A DNA stretch of 64,000 nucleotides from NCBI RefSeq assembly GCF_000429125.1, contig NZ_AUBG01000006.1:62001-126000 (forward strand). The letters run 5' to 3'. Positions 16,607-25,726 of the stretch are shown here, in pieces. Each line of letters starts with the position of its first letter. Within the stretch, counting starts at the first letter, position 1. Both the position numbers and the translations under genes were made by a program. The notes beneath the pieces are model-generated. The model saw only the letters and a program-made list of their open reading frames with translations, had not been told where the DNA came from and made no database searches. This DNA comes from Aequorivita capsosiphonis DSM 23843. GTDB taxonomy: Bacteria; Bacteroidota; Bacteroidia; Flavobacteriales; Flavobacteriaceae.

Positions 16607-17445
16607 TATTTGAATTTCTGATATAAGAGTTCAAAGCGTTTTTCTACTTCCGGCTTATAGGTTTTGGAGATGTGGCAGATATGGTCGCCTATTTTTAAAC
16701 GAATACCATTGATGCGACCATCCAGAATGTGCTCGCTGATATTAACGATTTCGCTTTCATTGATGCGGATAAAGTGATTGGGTAGCTTACCTAAAATTTC
16801 AGAGAGACTAACGGGAAGATAATAGGATTTTTCGTTAAATGTTGCAATGCGCACATAGTTGCTCTTTAGTTTTAGAAATTCAGGTTTCCCGGTGCGTTTG
16901 CTTTTTTCAAGATTGGGTTGGGTGGACTTCGTAGTGATCATGGCAATGTCCACAAACAATACAGGGAGTTCTGAAACTGTTTGGTTTCCGTGATTTTTCA
17001 CATTGGTTATATAGTTTGTAAAGCATAGAATAGCATCTTTGCAATGGGTAGGTGTTTGCTTTTTATTTCGAGAGAGAGCAGTCTGTATGGCACGTACCAC
17101 TTGCTTGGTATCGAGGTGTGGCTTAGTTTTTACTAGGAAATTTTCATGATGTGTTTGTAGTCCTTCAAAAAAGGTCTCATTGTCGTCATAATCGGTCACG
17201 TAGATAAAGGGAATGTTATAACTTGTGGATAGTATCTTTCCTAAGTCTATTCCAGAAAGCGCTCCTTCTAAATCAATATCTAAAAGAACTATGTCCGGCA
17301 ATTTGGTCTGGAATCGTTCCAAGGCTTTTTCAACACTGGGGGTAAATCCGTCTACGCTGTAGTTTTCTTCCGAAAGTGCCATGGAAAGACGCTTGTAAAG
17401 TATGGCTTTGTCTTCTACAATAAGGATGTGGGCTTTTGGCTTCAT
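16606..17445 (-). CDS. LytTR-family response regulator
   Basis: A 279-residue two-component regulator. The N-terminal receiver domain starts HILIVEDKAILYKRL and has the phospho-acceptor Asp in PDIVLLDIDLEGALSG, with a YVTDYD segment. After a linker, a LytTR DNA-binding domain spans about 190-275 (LKLKSNYVRIATFNEKSYYLPVSL then HFIRINESEIVNISEHI). It lies downstream of the TPR histidine kinase gene on the same strand (144-bp gap), so the two probably form a signalling pair. The stop codon overlaps the second copy of the direct repeat upstream of the protease gene. Confidence 0.93.
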   Translation of the reverse strand: MKPKAHILIVEDKAILYKRLSMALSEENYSVDGFTPSVEKALERFQTKLPDIVLLDIDLEGALSGIDLGKILSTSYNIPFIYVTDYDDNETFFEGLQTHHENFLVKTKPHLDTKQVVRAIQTALSRNKKQTPTHCKDAILCFTNYITNVKNHGNQTVSELPVLFVDIAMITTKSTQPNLEKSKRTGKPEFLKLKSNYVRIATFNEKSYYLPVSLSEILGKLPNHFIRINESEIVNISEHILDGRINGIRLKIGDHICHISKTYKPEVEKRFELLYQKFK

Positions 17446-17589
17446 AATAGATCTGAGATGTTAGACTTTAGAATTAGGGTATTGAATTTTTGTACTTAAT
17501 TAAGTGAGTCAGTTATAACGATGAAAGATGTTTATTTTTTATTAGGAATCAATCTTCCTGCAAACTGCCACAGCTAATGCCCACTCCTT

Positions 17590-19623
17590 TTACGCTGCGT
17601 TTTTTGGAAAGGTGATATCCATTTTGGTTCCATTGTTTCCGTCCAATGCAAATGTGCCTTTGTATTCTTGAGTTAACAATTTTATAGTCTCCATTCCGAA
17701 GGAATTTAAACTATCAATGTCAAAACCTTCTGGTAAGCCTTTTCCGTTATCGTGCAACTGCAAATGATATTTGTTGTTTTCCTCTTTAAAGTTTATGGAA
17801 ACAATTCCATTTTCATGATTTGGAAAAGCGTATTTATAGCTGTTGGTTACAAATTCGTTTACTATAAGTCCGATAGGGAAGGAGGTGTCCGCACGAAGGT
17901 TTGTGTCGGTCACGTTTTGTTTTAGGCTAATATTTTGTCTGTTGTAGGCTTTTTTTACATTTTCCACCAAAGCTGAAATATAGGTTTTGGCATTTACACT
18001 GGTAACATCCTCTTTTTTAAAGAGTTGTTTATGTACTTCGAACATGCTATTTATTCTATTTTGTAACTCGTCCAGTTTTGCGCGATAAGCGGGATCTGGG
18101 AACTTGCCTTTTGCCAAAGTGATAAAGAAATCTATAAACGAAAGATTGTTCTTTAGACGATGGTGCAGTTCACGCTGTAGTTGTTCTACCAGATCTTTTT
18201 GCTTTTCAATCTCGCGCTTTTGCTTTTGGTTTTTGCGGTAGGCAATAAAAAAGATGCCTAAGCCAGCCAGTGCAACTGTGAGTCCTCCTCCCAGGACCAG
18301 TTTTTGAGTCTTTTCCTTTTCGGTGTGCAGGGCCTGTTCTGCGTTTTGTTGTTTTAAGGCTAGATTTTCTTTTTCCTTTTTTTCGGTTTGGTATTTTGTA
18401 TTTAATTCAGCTACACTTTCTACTTGACTTTTTGACAAAATTTCATAGGCCAAGCTAAAATATTTTTTATGGTAGAATAACGACTTTTCAAGTTCATTTT
18501 TCCCCTCATAAATCATCGATAGTAGAATATATGCGCTTCTCTCTGAGGTTTCAGGTAATGCAATTTTATCAATCGTATCATTTAAAGTTTTCAATATTAT
18601 CCTTTCAGCTTCATTGAATTTTTTATCATAAACATTCAGTAGAGTGACGTTAATCGAGATTGTATTGATGCCGACTTTTGAATCCAATTCAGTTGCGATT
18701 TTTAATGCTTTGTCATAGTATTCGTATGCTTTTTCTCTATTATCCATTCTATTGTAAATACCTGCGGTAGTTATCAAAATGTCTAAATTGAGTAATTTAT
18801 CACCATATTGTTCTAGCATAGTCAAGGCTTTGGAATTATACTCCAGTGCTTTTTCAAATTCTTTTGTTCTGGAATATGTTGTAGACAAACCTCTATAATG
18901 ATTTAATGTAGTAAGAAATAAGTCGTTTTCTTCGGAAATTTTGATAGCTTTCTTGTATAATTCTTCTGCTTTTTTCTCATCGCTCAACCACATATAATTA
19001 CCAGCGATTATTCCAATAGCATCGGATTCTAGTTGTAGATTATTTGTTTTTTCAGCAGTTTCCCTTGCGTTTATTGCATATCCCGTTGATGCATTATAAT
19101 TCCTTTGGTTTTGTTTTACAATGCCGAGGTTTATATATGCTTTTCCAATATAGTCTAGATTATTATCCTTGCATATTTTTAATACTTTTAAATACTCATT
19201 CTCAGCTCTATTGTACAGTTGAAATTTGTTATATAAGCCACCTAAGGCTGTGTAATCTTTCGCAAGATTTAAGTAGTTGTTTGAATCAAGGTTGATTTTA
19301 TTCGATTTATGGAAATATTCTAAAGCTTTTATCGAATCGCGTTTTTTCTCATATTCCCTTATCAATAATTGAAATCCATAAACCAAGGACTCTTGATCAT
19401 TGGTTTCTTCTGCTACAGCTATTAATTCATCATAATACTGTTGTGATTTTTCAAGATCGTAAATCTCAGAAGATGCTTTACAGAGTTTCTTTAAAATATC
19501 TAACCGTGAGGTGTTATTTTTAGCGGTTTCCAAAACCGCCTTCAAACTATCAATCTTCCCCTGCTGCGAATAGGAAAAAGATATAATTAACATAAACACT
19601 GCGCATAATAAGATTGTTTTCAT
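17590..19623 (-). CDS. TPR-containing sensor histidine kinase (HisKA_2 type)
   Basis: A 677-residue sensor kinase. A signal peptide (ISFSYSQQGK) precedes a periplasmic region of about 400 residues made of tetratricopeptide repeats (for example AKDYTALGGLYNKFQLYNRAENEY and KAYEYYDKALKIATEL). One membrane helix follows (LVLGGGLTVALAGLGIFFI), then a coiled coil. The phosphorylation domain has ELHHRLKNNLSFIDFF, as in HisKA_2 kinases, and the ATPase domain has LIVNEFVTNSYKYAFP and LHDNGKGLPEG. It pairs with the LytTR regulator encoded next. The signal sensed is unknown. Confidence 0.93.
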   Translation of the reverse strand: MKTILLCAVFMLIISFSYSQQGKIDSLKAVLETAKNNTSRLDILKKLCKASSEIYDLEKSQQYYDELIAVAEETNDQESLVYGFQLLIREYEKKRDSIKALEYFHKSNKINLDSNNYLNLAKDYTALGGLYNKFQLYNRAENEYLKVLKICKDNNLDYIGKAYINLGIVKQNQRNYNASTGYAINARETAEKTNNLQLESDAIGIIAGNYMWLSDEKKAEELYKKAIKISEENDLFLTTLNHYRGLSTTYSRTKEFEKALEYNSKALTMLEQYGDKLLNLDILITTAGIYNRMDNREKAYEYYDKALKIATELDSKVGINTISINVTLLNVYDKKFNEAERIILKTLNDTIDKIALPETSERSAYILLSMIYEGKNELEKSLFYHKKYFSLAYEILSKSQVESVAELNTKYQTEKKEKENLALKQQNAEQALHTEKEKTQKLVLGGGLTVALAGLGIFFIAYRKNQKQKREIEKQKDLVEQLQRELHHRLKNNLSFIDFFITLAKGKFPDPAYRAKLDELQNRINSMFEVHKQLFKKEDVTSVNAKTYISALVENVKKAYNRQNISLKQNVTDTNLRADTSFPIGLIVNEFVTNSYKYAFPNHENGIVSINFKEENNKYHLQLHDNGKGLPEGFDIDSLNSFGMETIKLLTQEYKGTFALDGNNGTKMDITFPKNAA

Positions 19624-19925
19624 AAATAGGTTCTTGAATCTATAAAAATATATGTTAATGCTTTGTTAAACAAATATTTTTAAAGAAAACAATTTTACCG
19701 CTTTATCATCTTTTATAGTCTAGTTATCAGCTTAATGGATGTTATTTGAATTTTTACCGTAGGCATTTTGAATAATACGACGACTTGTATTAAGATAAGA
19801 ATGGCTTAAATAGGGATGCTAAAAGCATTTCTGGAAATGTGAGCCACAACTCAATAATTAGTTTTATTTTTGTTCTCCTATTCTGATAGCTATCGGAATT
19901 CAGTTATTTATTTCAATTTAGAAAG
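19624..19925. other. 302-bp divergent intergenic region
   Basis: This AT-rich stretch separates the divergent kinase and pdhB genes and should hold both promoters. I see one clear structure: a copy of the dispersed palindrome (CTGATAGCTATCGG, 19883-19896), 30 bp before pdhB. No small gene or RNA is evident. Confidence 0.6.
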
Positions 19926-20903
19926 ATGAAAACACTACAATTTAGAGAAGCGGTTTGTGAAGCGATGAGCGAAGAAATGCGCCGCGATGAAACTATATAT
20001 TTAATGGGCGAGGAAGTAGCCGAATACAACGGTGCTTACAAAGCCAGTAAGGGCATGCTCGATGAGTTTGGAGCTAAAAGAGTTATTGATACTCCTATTT
20101 CAGAAAATGGATTTTCAGGGATTGGGGTCGGTTCAGCAATGAATGGCAACAGGCCTATTATTGAGTATATGACCTTTAACTTCTCCTTGGTTGCAATTGA
20201 CCAAATTATTAACAATGCGGCCAAAATGCGTCAAATGAGCGGTGGACAGTTTAATATTCCTATCGTTTTCAGAGGTCCAACAGCTTCTGCGGGACAACTT
20301 GCAGCAACGCATAGTCAGGCTTTTGAAAGTTGGTATGCCAACTGCCCTGGTCTAAAAGTGATAGTTCCTAGCAATCCAGCCGATGCAAAAGGCTTGCTGA
20401 AAAGCGCTATTCGCGATAACGATCCAGTAATATTTATGGAGAGTGAGCAGATGTATGGCGATAAAGGCGAAGTGCCAGAAGGGGAATATTTAATCCCAAT
20501 TGGAGTTGCCGATATTAAGCGGAAAGGAACGGATGTAACCATTGTTTCCTTCGGGAAAATTATCAAGGAAGCTTATAAGGCCGCCGAAAAACTAGCCGAA
20601 GAAGGTATTGAGTGTGAAATCATCGATCTCCGCACCGTTAGACCATTGGATTATGAGGCTATTTATGAGTCTGTAAAGAAAACAAACCGATTGGTGATTT
20701 TAGAAGAAGCTTGGCCCTTTGGAAACGTAGCTACTGAAATTACGTATCAAGTGCAAAACAATGTTTTTGACTATTTGGATGCGCCAATCGTAAAAATAAA
20801 CACTGCAGACACTCCAGCGCCATATTCACCTAATCTATTAGCAGAATGGTTGCCCAATAGTGAAGATGTGATTAAGGCAGTGAAGAAAGTACTTTATAAA
20901 TAG
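19926..20903 (+). CDS. pdhB: pyruvate dehydrogenase complex E1 component, beta subunit
   Basis: A 325-residue transketolase-like subunit of pyruvate dehydrogenase E1, which decarboxylates pyruvate with thiamine diphosphate. It contains YLMGEEVAEYNGAYKASKGM, IDTPISENGFSGIGVGSAMNG (the Glu that activates thiamine lies in SEN), and the C-terminal domain VVFLEE-type segment LVILEEAWPFGNVATEI. The alpha subunit gene is not adjacent, so E1 subunits are encoded separately, as is common in Flavobacteriaceae. Start chosen at MKTLQFREAV, the usual N-terminus. Confidence 0.96.
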   Translation: MKTLQFREAVCEAMSEEMRRDETIYLMGEEVAEYNGAYKASKGMLDEFGAKRVIDTPISENGFSGIGVGSAMNGNRPIIEYMTFNFSLVAIDQIINNAAKMRQMSGGQFNIPIVFRGPTASAGQLAATHSQAFESWYANCPGLKVIVPSNPADAKGLLKSAIRDNDPVIFMESEQMYGDKGEVPEGEYLIPIGVADIKRKGTDVTIVSFGKIIKEAYKAAEKLAEEGIECEIIDLRTVRPLDYEAIYESVKKTNRLVILEEAWPFGNVATEITYQVQNNVFDYLDAPIVKINTADTPAPYSPNLLAEWLPNSEDVIKAVKKVLYK

Positions 20904-20996
20904 AAAACCCAAATAACAAACTCCAAATATCAAACAAATCACAAAAACCAATTTTTAAGAAGCAAACAAAAACTCTCAAACTTCAAAAAAATTAAA

Positions 20997-21359
20997 ATGT
21001 CTGAATCTTCAAATAATAAACCTTATGATTTGGAAGAACGAACCTTGTTATTGGCAAAAGATATTCGGATTTTCATTAAGACCTTAAAAATGACAGTTGC
21101 TAATGTTGAAGATTCAAAGCAATTGGTTAGGTCTTCTGGCTCAGTGGGTTCAAATTACATTGAAGCGAATGAAGCCTTAAGTAAAAAGGATTTCAAATTT
21201 AGAGTTAAGATAAGTAGAAAAGAAGCAAAAGAAAGTGTTTACTGGCTTAGATTGATCACTGAAACAAATGAATTGCTTAATGAAAATGAAGCTAAAGATT
21301 TAATTCAAGAAGCCACTGAGCTAAAAAAGATTCTTTCAGCTATCATAGAAAAGTCTTAA
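20997..21359 (+). CDS. four-helix-bundle protein (23S rRNA IVS/S23 family)
   Basis: A 120-residue, mostly helical protein with the family pattern: DLEERTLLLAKDIRIFIKTL, LVRSSGSVGSNYIEANEALSKKDFKFRVKISRKEAKESVYWLRLI, and a C-terminal helix with LIQEATELKKIL. Family members are encoded in rRNA intervening sequences of some bacteria and as scattered single genes in Bacteroidota; function unknown. Here it stands between pdhB and the DUF5686 gene and is flanked by short AAC(C)CAAAT/ATTTGGAATTTG tracts in opposite orientation, suggesting it came as a mobile cassette. Confidence 0.9.
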   Translation: MSESSNNKPYDLEERTLLLAKDIRIFIKTLKMTVANVEDSKQLVRSSGSVGSNYIEANEALSKKDFKFRVKISRKEAKESVYWLRLITETNELLNENEAKDLIQEATELKKILSAIIEKS

Positions 21360-21470
21360 ATACATTTTTGTTTTTTTATTTTTTAATATTGGGTTTTATT
21401 TGGAATTTGATTCTTGTTATTTGTTATTTTTTCTTCTAAAAAGTTTATTTTACCCCATAGCTAATCATAA

Positions 21471-23963
21471 ATGAAGAACCTTCTAATCCTATCTCTATTA
21501 ATAATTAGTGCTTCGGTTTTCGCTCAGACCAAAGTAAGCGGCGTTATAAAAGATGAAACCGGTTTTCCCGTTTCTTTTGCCAATGTGATTTTTAAGGATT
21601 CACAGGAAGGGACTATTTCAGATGAAAACGGTCGTTTTTATTTGGAAAGTGACAAGACCTACCAAACTGTAATTTTTTCATTTCTCGGTTTTACCACAAA
21701 GGAAATTGAACTTACTTCCCGTACCACCTATAATATGGAGGTCGTTATGGAAGAAAGTGCGGATGCCTTGGATGAAGTTGTTGTCTATTCTGGAAAGACT
21801 TCAAAAAAGAACAATCCTGCGCTGGATATGCTTCGGAAAATTTGGGAAAATAGAAGAGAAAATGGCGTTAAGAAATTTAAACAATATCAATACGATAAAT
21901 ACGAAAAACTGGAGTTCGACCTGAACACCATAGACAGTGCCCTAATCAAAAGTAAGGTTTTCAAAGGTATGGAGTTTGTTTTTGATCAGGTAGATACTTC
22001 AAACGTTACTGGAAACACCTATTTGCCCATTTTTATAAATGAAGCGGTATCAAAAGTATATGGTGATAATTCGCTAAATCAAGAGAAGGAGGTATTGCAA
22101 GGAAATAAAAACTCAGGTTTCGAAAACAATCAAACCCTTATCGCCTTTGTAAAAGATCTATACAGCGAATATGACGTCTATGATAATTACCTGAAATTTT
22201 TTGACAAAGCTTTTACGAGTCCGCTGTCACGAACTGGAATAGATGTTTATAATTACGTGTTGCAAGACAGTGCTTACCGCGACAATAAATGGTGCTATAA
22301 TATTGTGTATTATCCACGCAGAAAAAATGAACTGACATTTAAGGGAAATTTTTGGGTGAACGACACTACTTGGGCTATTAAAGAAATTAATTTAAAAGCT
22401 TCTAAGAGTGCTAATCTTAACTGGGTGCGCGATGTGTATATTGAACAAGACTTCGATGTGTTGAATGATTCCACTTTCTTGATAACACGAGATTATTTTA
22501 TGAGCGACTTCAGTTTTAGAAAGAAGGAAGAAGCGAGGGGGGTTTATGGAAAACGGACAACCTTATATAATAATTATGTTTTTGATATTCCCAAAGGAAA
22601 AAAATACTATACGCAACAAGTAGATCCATATAGCTTTGAAATTTATAATCGTCCAGATGATTTTTGGGATATAAACCGAATGGAAAAGTTGAGCAAAGAT
22701 GAAAAAGGCGTGTATAAAATGCTCGATACGCTTAAAACAGTGGGTAGGTTTAAAGCACTCTATAATATAGGTGCTACTTTGGCAAGCGGGTATTATGAGG
22801 TGAATAACTTAGATATTGGCCCTGTGTTTTCAATATTTGGTTTTAATGAGGCCGAAGGATTGCGAATCCGTTTGGGCGGAAGAACTTACTTTGGACAAAA
22901 TGACCCGTGGCGTTTGGAAGGCTTTGGGGCTTATGGGTTTAAGGATGACCGCTTTAAATACGGAATCTCTGGAAAATGGCTTTTAGACCGAAAGTCACGC
23001 TTAACCGTATTTGGCGGAAACCGGCGCGATGTGGAACAAACCGGTGCCAGTCTTACCAACAGCAATGACGTTTTGGGGCGCAGTCTTGCTTCATCATCGC
23101 TTTTCTCCGTGGGCTCTAACGATAGGCTTTCACGTATAAATCTCTCAACAATAGGTTTTGATATTGAGCCGTGGAAGAATTTTATTTTGCGGATAACGGG
23201 CTCTTATAGAACGCTAAAATCTGCAACAGATACTTTTAGTATTGACTATAAAGTACTGGAAGATGGCGTTTATACGGGCAAAATAAAAAGTGAATTGCAA
23301 CAAGCTGAAATACAATTTGGTTTTATGTACACGCCGGGACGTAAAACCTCTGGTTATGGCGTGGAGCGTACGGTGATCAACAGTGGTGATTTTCCTTCTT
23401 TTTACGCCGGTTATAGTTATGGCTTAAAAGATATCATGGGCGGTGATTTTGAATATAAAAAAATACAGGCGCTCTATACCCAACCGTGGAACATTGGAGG
23501 CATAGGCCGTTTGCTCTCTACCGTTGAGGTTGGAACTACCATGGGTGCGGTACCCATTAGTCTGTTGAATCCTATACCAGGTAACCAGACCTATTTCAGT
23601 GCTTATAATTCATTTACCCAATTGGATTATTACGAGTTCGTTAGTGACACCTATGCTTCACTTCATTTAGAGCACAACTTTGGTGGGCGCATCTTTTCGC
23701 GTATTCCATTGCTGCGGAAATTGGATCTGAGGGAAGTAGTTGGTTTTCGAGCTGTTTACGGAACAATATCCCAAGAAAATATTGATTTGAACGCTTCCAA
23801 TATTGTTTATAAAGCTCCCGAAGACGTCTATTGGGAATGGAGCGTGGGCGTAGGAAACATCTTCCGTGTTTTTAGATTGGACTTCAATTTTCGCGGAAAT
23901 TATTTGGACATGCCAGACGCTCGTAACTTCGGGGTTACCGGAGTTTTTGGGTTTAGTTTTTAA
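21471..23963 (+). CDS. DUF5686 outer-membrane protein with carboxypeptidase-like regulatory domain
   Basis: An 830-residue protein: signal peptide (ending SASVFAQ), an N-terminal CarboxypepD_reg-like domain (VSGVIKDETGFPVSFANVIF, then GFTTKEIEL), and a long region matching DUF5686, ending in beta-strand repeats with the outer-membrane-type C-terminus ARNFGVTGVFGFSF. The organisation suggests a beta-barrel related to TonB-dependent receptor architecture but without a plug motif that I can see. Substrate unknown. It is preceded by the four-helix-bundle gene and followed by a 195-bp gap before parD. Confidence 0.88.
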   Translation: MKNLLILSLLIISASVFAQTKVSGVIKDETGFPVSFANVIFKDSQEGTISDENGRFYLESDKTYQTVIFSFLGFTTKEIELTSRTTYNMEVVMEESADALDEVVVYSGKTSKKNNPALDMLRKIWENRRENGVKKFKQYQYDKYEKLEFDLNTIDSALIKSKVFKGMEFVFDQVDTSNVTGNTYLPIFINEAVSKVYGDNSLNQEKEVLQGNKNSGFENNQTLIAFVKDLYSEYDVYDNYLKFFDKAFTSPLSRTGIDVYNYVLQDSAYRDNKWCYNIVYYPRRKNELTFKGNFWVNDTTWAIKEINLKASKSANLNWVRDVYIEQDFDVLNDSTFLITRDYFMSDFSFRKKEEARGVYGKRTTLYNNYVFDIPKGKKYYTQQVDPYSFEIYNRPDDFWDINRMEKLSKDEKGVYKMLDTLKTVGRFKALYNIGATLASGYYEVNNLDIGPVFSIFGFNEAEGLRIRLGGRTYFGQNDPWRLEGFGAYGFKDDRFKYGISGKWLLDRKSRLTVFGGNRRDVEQTGASLTNSNDVLGRSLASSSLFSVGSNDRLSRINLSTIGFDIEPWKNFILRITGSYRTLKSATDTFSIDYKVLEDGVYTGKIKSELQQAEIQFGFMYTPGRKTSGYGVERTVINSGDFPSFYAGYSYGLKDIMGGDFEYKKIQALYTQPWNIGGIGRLLSTVEVGTTMGAVPISLLNPIPGNQTYFSAYNSFTQLDYYEFVSDTYASLHLEHNFGGRIFSRIPLLRKLDLREVVGFRAVYGTISQENIDLNASNIVYKAPEDVYWEWSVGVGNIFRVFRLDFNFRGNYLDMPDARNFGVTGVFGFSF

Positions 23964-24122
23964 ACCTTGATGCGATGTAAAAGCGCTTATTTTCTACACA
24001 AATTTAAAAGACTTCCTGCGAAACATGACACATTGAAATTTCTTTTTCCAGCTTGGAATAAGGAACTAATGTCTTTTACCAACAGTAAAAATTCGAAGGA
24101 TAGAAATAGGTTTTAAAATTAG

Positions 24123-24144
24123 TTTGGTGTAAATTTACACCAAA
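24123..24144. promoter_or_regulatory. 22-bp perfect palindrome, ParD operator
   Basis: TTTGGTGTAAA is directly followed by its reverse complement TTTACACCAAA, 14 bp upstream of the parD start. Position and symmetry match the autoregulatory operators of ParD-type antitoxins. Confidence 0.85.
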
Positions 24145-24158
24145 TTAATTTTTTTATT

Positions 24159-24404
24159 ATGACAAGACAAAGCATTTCCTTGACGAAAAAAAATGACGAA
24201 TGGTTAAAAAATCAATTGTTAGAAGAAGAATTTGCTAGCAAGAGTGAAGCTGTAAATTATCTTATAAAACAAGCTCGAAATCAGCAAGAATATTATGATT
24301 TTCTTAGAATGAAAATAGAAAGAGGAGAGAAAAGTGGTTTAGCGAAAAAGCAAACCAAAGAAGAAATGTTAGCTGGATTTAAGAAGAACCTTCCGAATGT
24401 ATAG
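24159..24404 (+). CDS. parD: ParD-family antitoxin
   Basis: An 81-residue antitoxin of the CopG/ribbon-helix-helix ParD group. The N-terminal strand RQSISLTKKNDEWLKNQL and helices ASKSEAVNYLIKQAR form the DNA-binding part; the C-terminal KSGLAKKQTKEEMLAGFKKN should wrap the toxin. It overlaps the toxin gene by 8 bp and is preceded by a palindromic operator, so it is likely autoregulated. Confidence 0.9.
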   Translation: MTRQSISLTKKNDEWLKNQLLEEEFASKSEAVNYLIKQARNQQEYYDFLRMKIERGEKSGLAKKQTKEEMLAGFKKNLPNV

Positions 24405-24684
24405 CTACTTTTTAACTAATGAAGCGAAGGAGGATTTAAGACGGATATATTATTATGGAATTACAAGATTTGGGATTGATCAAGCAGACAAATATTTCGG
24501 AATGATGCACGATTGTTTCGATAAAATTGAATCTAATCCTTTTTTATTTCCTGCAGTACAGTATCTAAACAAAGACTTTCGCTACTGTTTTTGCGGTGTT
24601 GATACTATTTATTATAAAATAATCGAAAATAAAAAAGTTGAAATTCTAACAATTATAGGAAGACAAGATTTATCCTTTAGATAG
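24397..24684 (+). CDS. parE: ParE/RelE-family toxin
   Basis: A 95-residue toxin of the ParE branch of the RelE superfamily: YFLTNEAKEDLRRIYYYGITRFG, then QADKYFGMMHDCFDKIESNPFLFP, FRYCFCGVDTIYYKI and ILTIIGRQDLSF at the C-terminus. ParE toxins usually poison DNA gyrase, but the target here is inferred. The start lies inside the end of parD. The reading frame is intact, so the pair may be active. Confidence 0.9.
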   Translation: MYSYFLTNEAKEDLRRIYYYGITRFGIDQADKYFGMMHDCFDKIESNPFLFPAVQYLNKDFRYCFCGVDTIYYKIIENKKVEILTIIGRQDLSFR

Positions 24685-24830
24685 TTCAGTTAGCAGAAGA
24701 TTATTTTACAAATATTGTATTCGTATTTATTGAGAACAAAAAACAACTTCGCGTGATTAGATGGTATTTTTTTTAGAAATACTTCAGTTATCGTTCTATT
24801 AAAAACCGCATCCTTAGTATAGCTAAACCC

Positions 24831-25547
24831 TTATATTGCAACTTCACTACGTTTCACTTCTGCTTCAAAAAGCACTAGAAAATGTTTCAGTAATTTTTCT
24901 TTTACTTCTTCCATAGGAACTATTGCTTTTCCCAATTCAACGTTTAAAGAAGTTCCGGCTTTGTCTTTTATTCCGCAGGGAATCATATGGTCAAAATAAC
25001 CTAAATCGGTATTTACGTTTAACGCAAACCCGTGCATAGTAACCCATCTGCTGGCGCGAACACCCATAGCGCATATTTTTCGAGCAAACGGCGTACCCAC
25101 ATCCAGCCAGACACCGGTCTCGCCTTTGCTTCTTTCAGCTTTAAGACCGTATTCGGCTAGGGTAAGAATGATCATTTCTTCTAACAACCGAAGGTATTTA
25201 TGAATGTCTGTAAAAAAGTTTTCCAGATCTAAAATAGGGTATCCCACAACTTGACCAGGTCCGTGGTAAGTGATATCGCCACCTCTGTTTATCTTATAAA
25301 ATGTAGCGTCAATGGCTTTTAGTTTTTCTTCAGAAATAAGAAGGTTTTCTAAATGACCACTTTTTCCCAAAGTGTAAACGTGCGGGTGTTCAACAAAAAG
25401 AAGATGATTGGGTGTGCTGCGACTTAGATTTTCTCTTTTGTTTAAGCTTTTAATGGAAAGGATCTCCTGAAAAAGTTTTTCTTGAAAATCCCAAGTTTCT
25501 TTATAATCCAAGAAGCCTAAATCCGATATTTCCAATATTCTGTTCAA
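24831..25547 (-). CDS. lipB: lipoyl(octanoyl) transferase
   Basis: An octanoyl-ACP:protein transferase that starts lipoate attachment to dehydrogenase E2 subunits, including that of pyruvate dehydrogenase. It has RGGDITYHGPGQVVGYPILDL, the Lys-containing ARKICAMGVRASRWVTMHGFALNV, and the catalytic Cys in IPCGIKDKAGTSLN. The open frame extends upstream to a TTG at 25613, giving 260 residues, but homologues start at the equivalent of NRILEISDLGF. I therefore chose the TTG at 25547 (238 residues); no ATG exists in this stretch. The start is uncertain, the function is not. Confidence 0.9.
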   Translation of the reverse strand: MNRILEISDLGFLDYKETWDFQEKLFQEILSIKSLNKRENLSRSTPNHLLFVEHPHVYTLGKSGHLENLLISEEKLKAIDATFYKINRGGDITYHGPGQVVGYPILDLENFFTDIHKYLRLLEEMIILTLAEYGLKAERSKGETGVWLDVGTPFARKICAMGVRASRWVTMHGFALNVNTDLGYFDHMIPCGIKDKAGTSLNVELGKAIVPMEEVKEKLLKHFLVLFEAEVKRSEVAI

Positions 25548-25726
25548 TGAGAGAAACTTTAAATTAAGATGTAAAATTATCACTAAATTCTTTTTTTGAA
25601 GGCGATTTCTCAAATTTTGTGATGTTTTTCGGTTTTAACTGAAAAGTTAACTTCTTAAAAATTCCTTAATTTACCTAAAGTCTATTATCTTTACGGCTCT
25701 AAACATTCAAAACAATCCAGAATACT

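Noticed and set aside
21471-23963. TonB-dependent receptor (SusC-like)
   Set aside because: The N-terminal regulatory domain is shared, but no plug-domain motif is seen and the rest matches DUF5686.
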